Positions 42,672 through 45,180 of a DNA stretch of 45,180 nucleotides are shown piece after piece (position 1 is the stretch's first letter; each line of letters opens with the position of its first letter). The position numbers and the translations under genes were made by a program. The notes under the pieces are model-generated. The model did not search any database, was not told where the DNA came from, and saw only the letters and a program-made list of their open reading frames with translations. The stretch is taken from assembly GCA_014859965.1 (NCBI GenBank), contig JACZKQ010000097.1, positions 1 to 45,180 of the forward strand. Direction: 5' to 3'. Source of the DNA: Phycisphaerae bacterium (GTDB lineage: Bacteria; Planctomycetota; Phycisphaerae; Sedimentisphaerales; Anaerohalosphaeraceae).

Positions 42672-44591
42672 ATGGCGACATCAAAAATCAACATTACGTT
42701 AGGCACGGCCGGGCACATTGACCACGGCAAAACGGCCCTGATCAAGCTGCTCACCGGCTGCGATACGGACTTCCTCAAGGAGGAGAAAGAGCGGGGCATG
42801 TCGATCGAGCTGGGCTTTGCCCCCTGCACCATCGCCGACCTCGAAGTCGGCATCGTCGACGTCCCCGGCCACGAGCACTTCATCAAAACCATGGTCGCCG
42901 GCGCCACCGGCATCGACGGCGTCATCTTCGTCATCGCCGCCGACGACGGCGTCATGCCGCAGACCCGCGAGCACCTCGACATCCTCACGCTGCTCGGCGT
43001 CGCCCACGGCATCGTCGCCCTCACGAAGGTCGACGCCGTTTCGCCCGAGCGGGTCGCCGCGGTCACCGACGAGGTCCGCCGCTTCCTGACCGGCACGTTC
43101 CTCGCCGACGCCCCCATCCTGCCGATGTCCTCCATCACCGGCCAGGGCTTCGACGGCTTCTACGAAGGCCTCCGAGACCTCGTCGCCCAAATCCGCCCGC
43201 GCACCGTCGAAGGCGTGTTCCGCCTCCCGATCGAAAAGACCTTCTCCGTAAAAGGCTACGGCTCCGTAGTCACCGGCATCCCCGTCTCCGGCTGTGCCGC
43301 CGTCGGCGACGAGGTTGTGCTCCTGCCGCAGGGCCAGAAGGGCCGCATCAAAGCCATCCAGGTCTACAGCAGCCCCGCCGAGCAGGTCCTCTCCGGCCAG
43401 TGTGCCGCCCTCAGCGTCCCGCAGTGGGACTACCGCAGTATCGTCCGCGGCAACGTCGTCACCGTCGGCCGCTACTTCGCCCCGCGCCAGTGGTACCTCT
43501 GCAAGCTGCAAATGCTGCCGCAGGACAAGCTCTTCCTCAAGACCGGCACGCAGGTCAAGTTCCACACCGGCGCAAGCGAAGTCGTCGCCAAGGTCTACCT
43601 CATGGAGGGCAACACAATCACCGCCGGCCGCGAGCAGGTCGTCCAGATCCACACCGAGCGGCCCGTGGTCGCCGCCCCCGGCGACCGCTTCATCATCCGC
43701 ACGCCCAGCCCCGCCAACACCATCGGCGGCGGCCTCATCGTCGAAGCCATGGACCAGCGCATCCGCCGCAGTCGGCCGGACCTCCTCGACGAGGCACGCG
43801 CGCGGGCCGAAGCCGTCTCCGGCGAACTCAGCTTTCTCGAATACTGCGTCAAAACCGCAGAAGGCGGCGCCGCAAACCCGCAGCAGCTTTCCCTCCGCGC
43901 AAAAATCCTGCCGCCGCGACTGGACATGCTCCTGACGCAATTGCAGCAGGCCGGCACAATCACCCGCCTCTCCGGCAATCTGTTCGTACACGTCTCGGCC
44001 GCCGAGCAACTCGAAAACAAGCTCACCGACGCCGTGCGCCAGTTTCACAACACCCAGCCCGAGAGCCCCGGCATAGCCCCCGACGCGCTGCTGCACGCCT
44101 CCGGCCTCAATAAGAACGTCTTCGACGGCCTCCTCGAACGCATGCTGGCCGCCGGCACACTGACCCAGCGAAAAGGCTGCATCGCGCTGCCCGAACATCG
44201 CGAGGATTTCGACCCCGCCCAGCGCCGCCTGCTCGCGTCGGTCGAGGACCTGTTCGCAAAGCGCCTCTTCAACCCGCCGTCCATCGACGAAGCCGCCGCC
44301 GCCATCGGCGTGCCCGTCGGGGCGGTCCAGAAGACGGTCCGCATCCTCACCGAGCAGCAGACCCTCGTGCAGATCGACCGCGACAACGTCTTCCACAGCA
44401 AGGCAATCCGCGAGGCCTCAAGACGCCTCACGGAGCACATCCAAAAAGAAGGAAAGCTTGAAAGCGTCGCCTTCAAGTACCTGCTCGACACAACCAGAAA
44501 ATGGGCGATTCCGCTGCTCGACTACATGGACAAGATCGGCGTAACAATGCGCTCCGGAAACACACGCTACCTCAAGAAACCCCTCGCTTAG
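42672..44591 (+). CDS. selB: Selenocysteine-specific elongation factor
   Basis: SelB carries Sec-tRNA-Sec to ribosomes paused at UGA with a SECIS. The 639-residue protein has the G domain at the start (GTAGHIDHGKTALIKLLTG, then DVPGHE and TKVD), two EF-Tu-like barrel domains up to about residue 370, and winged-helix domains from about 380 to the end, the last of which bind the SECIS hairpin (DKIGVTMRSGNTRYLKK is the typical end). GGGAGAT precedes the ATG. The complete SECIS-binding end supports active decoding. It starts 72 nt after doc and is followed by the PGUGSP gene. Confidence 0.98.
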   Translation: MATSKINITLGTAGHIDHGKTALIKLLTGCDTDFLKEEKERGMSIELGFAPCTIADLEVGIVDVPGHEHFIKTMVAGATGIDGVIFVIAADDGVMPQTREHLDILTLLGVAHGIVALTKVDAVSPERVAAVTDEVRRFLTGTFLADAPILPMSSITGQGFDGFYEGLRDLVAQIRPRTVEGVFRLPIEKTFSVKGYGSVVTGIPVSGCAAVGDEVVLLPQGQKGRIKAIQVYSSPAEQVLSGQCAALSVPQWDYRSIVRGNVVTVGRYFAPRQWYLCKLQMLPQDKLFLKTGTQVKFHTGASEVVAKVYLMEGNTITAGREQVVQIHTERPVVAAPGDRFIIRTPSPANTIGGGLIVEAMDQRIRRSRPDLLDEARARAEAVSGELSFLEYCVKTAEGGAANPQQLSLRAKILPPRLDMLLTQLQQAGTITRLSGNLFVHVSAAEQLENKLTDAVRQFHNTQPESPGIAPDALLHASGLNKNVFDGLLERMLAAGTLTQRKGCIALPEHREDFDPAQRRLLASVEDLFAKRLFNPPSIDEAAAAIGVPVGAVQKTVRILTEQQTLVQIDRDNVFHSKAIREASRRLTEHIQKEGKLESVAFKYLLDTTRKWAIPLLDYMDKIGVTMRSGNTRYLKKPLA

Positions 44592-44604
44592 CTCAGACGC
44601 TGCA

Positions 44605-44633
44605 TTGAACACCGCCCCCGGCCGTGGTACAAT
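44605..44633 (+). promoter_or_regulatory. Sigma70-type promoter after selB
   Basis: TTGAAC, a 17-nt spacer, TACAAT, 45 nt before ATG 44679 of the PGUGSP gene. A dedicated promoter supports a real gene there. Confidence 0.6.
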
Positions 44634-44678
44634 GCCTGACAGTACGTAAAAGAGTGTTCAAATGGAAAGGCATTCCAA

Positions 44679-44960
44679 ATGCGTTACGGCAAAATAGCGG
44701 CAGCATTCCTGGCCTCCGGCCTGGCTGCACTGACGATTGCCATCCTGCAGCCCGGGTGAGGCAGCCCGATCAGGGCTGTTGGACAGCTCTATGCCTTTGT
44801 TGGAGCGCCGTTGGGCGTGCTCGTTTCGGGTGTCCTGGGCCTGATCTACGACAGGCAAAAGGCGCTCGCGGTAATGATGACGCTTCTGGCCGGCGCATGG
44901 GGAGCGGTCCTCGCCTTCATCTGCCTGCTGATCGCTATAGACGTCTCGAAATCCTTCTGA
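44679..44960 (+). CDS. Candidate small membrane selenoprotein (PGUGSP)
   Basis: With TGA 44757-44759 read as Sec this is a 93-residue membrane protein with Sec at 27. Helix 1 spans residues 5-24, then QPG-U-GSPIRAVG, then two further hydrophobic segments (FVGAPLGVLVSGVLGLIY and MMTLLAGAWGAVLAFICLLIAI), ending TGA at 44958. GGAAAGG lies 8 nt before the ATG, and a promoter is visible. No Cys is near the Sec, so the redox logic is less clear than in the other candidates, and a Trp codon changed to TGA (a broken gene or sequencing error) cannot be excluded. The hairpin after the TGA has the same form and place as in the other candidates. It lies directly downstream of selB. Confidence 0.6.
44772..44790 (+). 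promoter_or_regulatory. Candidate bacterial SECIS element (PGUGSP protein)
   Basis: AGGGCTGT, loop TGG, ACAGCTCT: an 8-bp stem with one G-U pair at +13 to +31 after the TGA, loop at +21 to +23. A second possible fold, AGCCC-GATCA-GGGCT, overlaps its left side. Confidence 0.55.
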
Positions 44961-45093
44961 CGCATTCCGATTGCGAAAGCGACTCGGCAGCATTTGTGTT
45001 CACCCATAGCCCTACGCTAAATTGTGCAATCCCAGGGCTGGCGCATTCTCCGGATGTCCGCATCTCAAACCCAACATGCGGCGACAATGGAGA

Positions 45094-45180
45094 GCAAAAC
45101 CGGTTGGGCAGAGGCCAAAATCAGGAGCATCTGTTCGCCGGGGGGGGGATTTTGGCCTCTGGGGCCCCGACCGGTTTTGC
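45094..45180. repeat. Long inverted repeat with G9 run at the window edge
   Basis: The arms 45094-45122 and 45148-45180 pair over 14 bp and 10 bp perfect blocks plus a short imperfect stretch, with a 4-nt bulge; the loop contains nine G. Between 44961 and 45093 I see no gene. It could be a mobile repeat or terminator, but a palindrome ending exactly at the end of the sequence, with a G run, is also typical of assembly artefacts. Confidence 0.7.

Noticed and set aside
42699-44396. 565-codon open frame antisense to selB
   Set aside because: Acidic low-complexity translation typical of a shadow of a C-rich gene; selB is certain.
22958-44960. General reassignment of TGA to an amino acid such as Trp
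   Set aside because: Many genes here end at TGA with tight 4-nt overlaps into the next gene (35265, 34360, 32978) or next to other stops; a true tRNA-Sec with UCA anticodon and all Sec factors explains the recoded cases.
44658-44993. 111-codon open frame on the minus strand opposite the PGUGSP gene
   Set aside because: No ribosome site or family features, while the + strand frame has a promoter, ribosome site and membrane-protein pattern on both sides of the TGA.
1-45180. CRISPR arrays, transposases, prophage or integrase genes, rRNA, other tRNAs
   Set aside because: None seen by eye; no regularly spaced direct repeats or recognisable transposase frames.

Overview
The window looks like a chromosomal piece of an uncultured or little-studied planctomycete of the Phycisphaerae/Sedimentisphaerales type. 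The evidence is the mix of genes: several Tat-exported Gfo/Idh/MocA proteins, an exported ceramidase-like protein, giant lamin-tail/CotH and LamG proteins ending in dockerin-like repeats, a pseudopilin with the planctomycete H-x9-DG motif, and HEAT-repeat and small hypothetical lipoproteins. This is an inference from gene content; no rRNA is present.

The main result is a selenocysteine (Sec) island. selD, tRNA-Sec (anticodon UCA), selA and selB all lie between 30.4 and 44.6 kb. Five genes in the window have an in-frame TGA that is best read as Sec. Three are paralogs sharing FEYG-U-GG(T/V)C: 22958-24361 (+), 38151-38834 (-) and 37390-38061 (-). One is a small membrane protein ending in CATUGS, a CxxU tail (25318-25572, -). 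One is a small membrane protein containing PGUGSP (44679-44960, +). Every one of these TGAs is followed, 12-14 nt later, by a 7-8 bp hairpin with a three-base UGG or UGU loop at about +21 to +25, which is where a bacterial SECIS should lie. A conventional stop-to-stop gene call truncates all five genes. I do not recognise the FEYGU family and think it is new.

Layout. 0-4.7 kb: a Tat-exported oxidoreductase, a HEAT protein and an orphan lipoprotein flanked by a decayed direct repeat. 4.9-16.3 kb: two divergent giant exported proteins with dockerin-like C termini. 16.7-22.8 kb: two more Tat oxidoreductases, plsY, a GNAT-aminotransferase fusion and a cNMP-binding protein. 22.9-26.1 kb: a redox island with the FEYGU membrane protein, a polytopic ferredoxin, the CxxU protein and a YHS-type lipoprotein. 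26.2-30.4 kb: two DegT-family aminotransferases (one Tat-exported) and a ceramidase-like protein. 30.4-37.3 kb (minus strand): a tight operon of a methyltransferase, three 2-hydroxyacyl-CoA dehydratase/double-cubane family proteins, their ATPase activator, a SelD fused to a Cys-rich N terminus and an AhpD-like domain, then tRNA-Sec. 37.4-38.9 kb: two FEYGU selenoproteins closed by a strong terminator. 39-45 kb: a pseudopilin, two small DUF-type genes, selA, an AbrB-Doc toxin-antitoxin module with a palindromic operator, selB and the PGUGSP gene. A long inverted repeat with a G9 run lies at the very end.

How the genes fit together: SelD makes selenophosphate, SelA converts Ser-tRNA-Sec to Sec-tRNA-Sec, and SelB delivers it at UGA codons followed by a SECIS. 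The five candidates are the local customers. The double-cubane/ATPase proteins upstream of selD could supply very low-potential electrons for selenium metabolism or for another reduction; this is a hypothesis from operon structure only.
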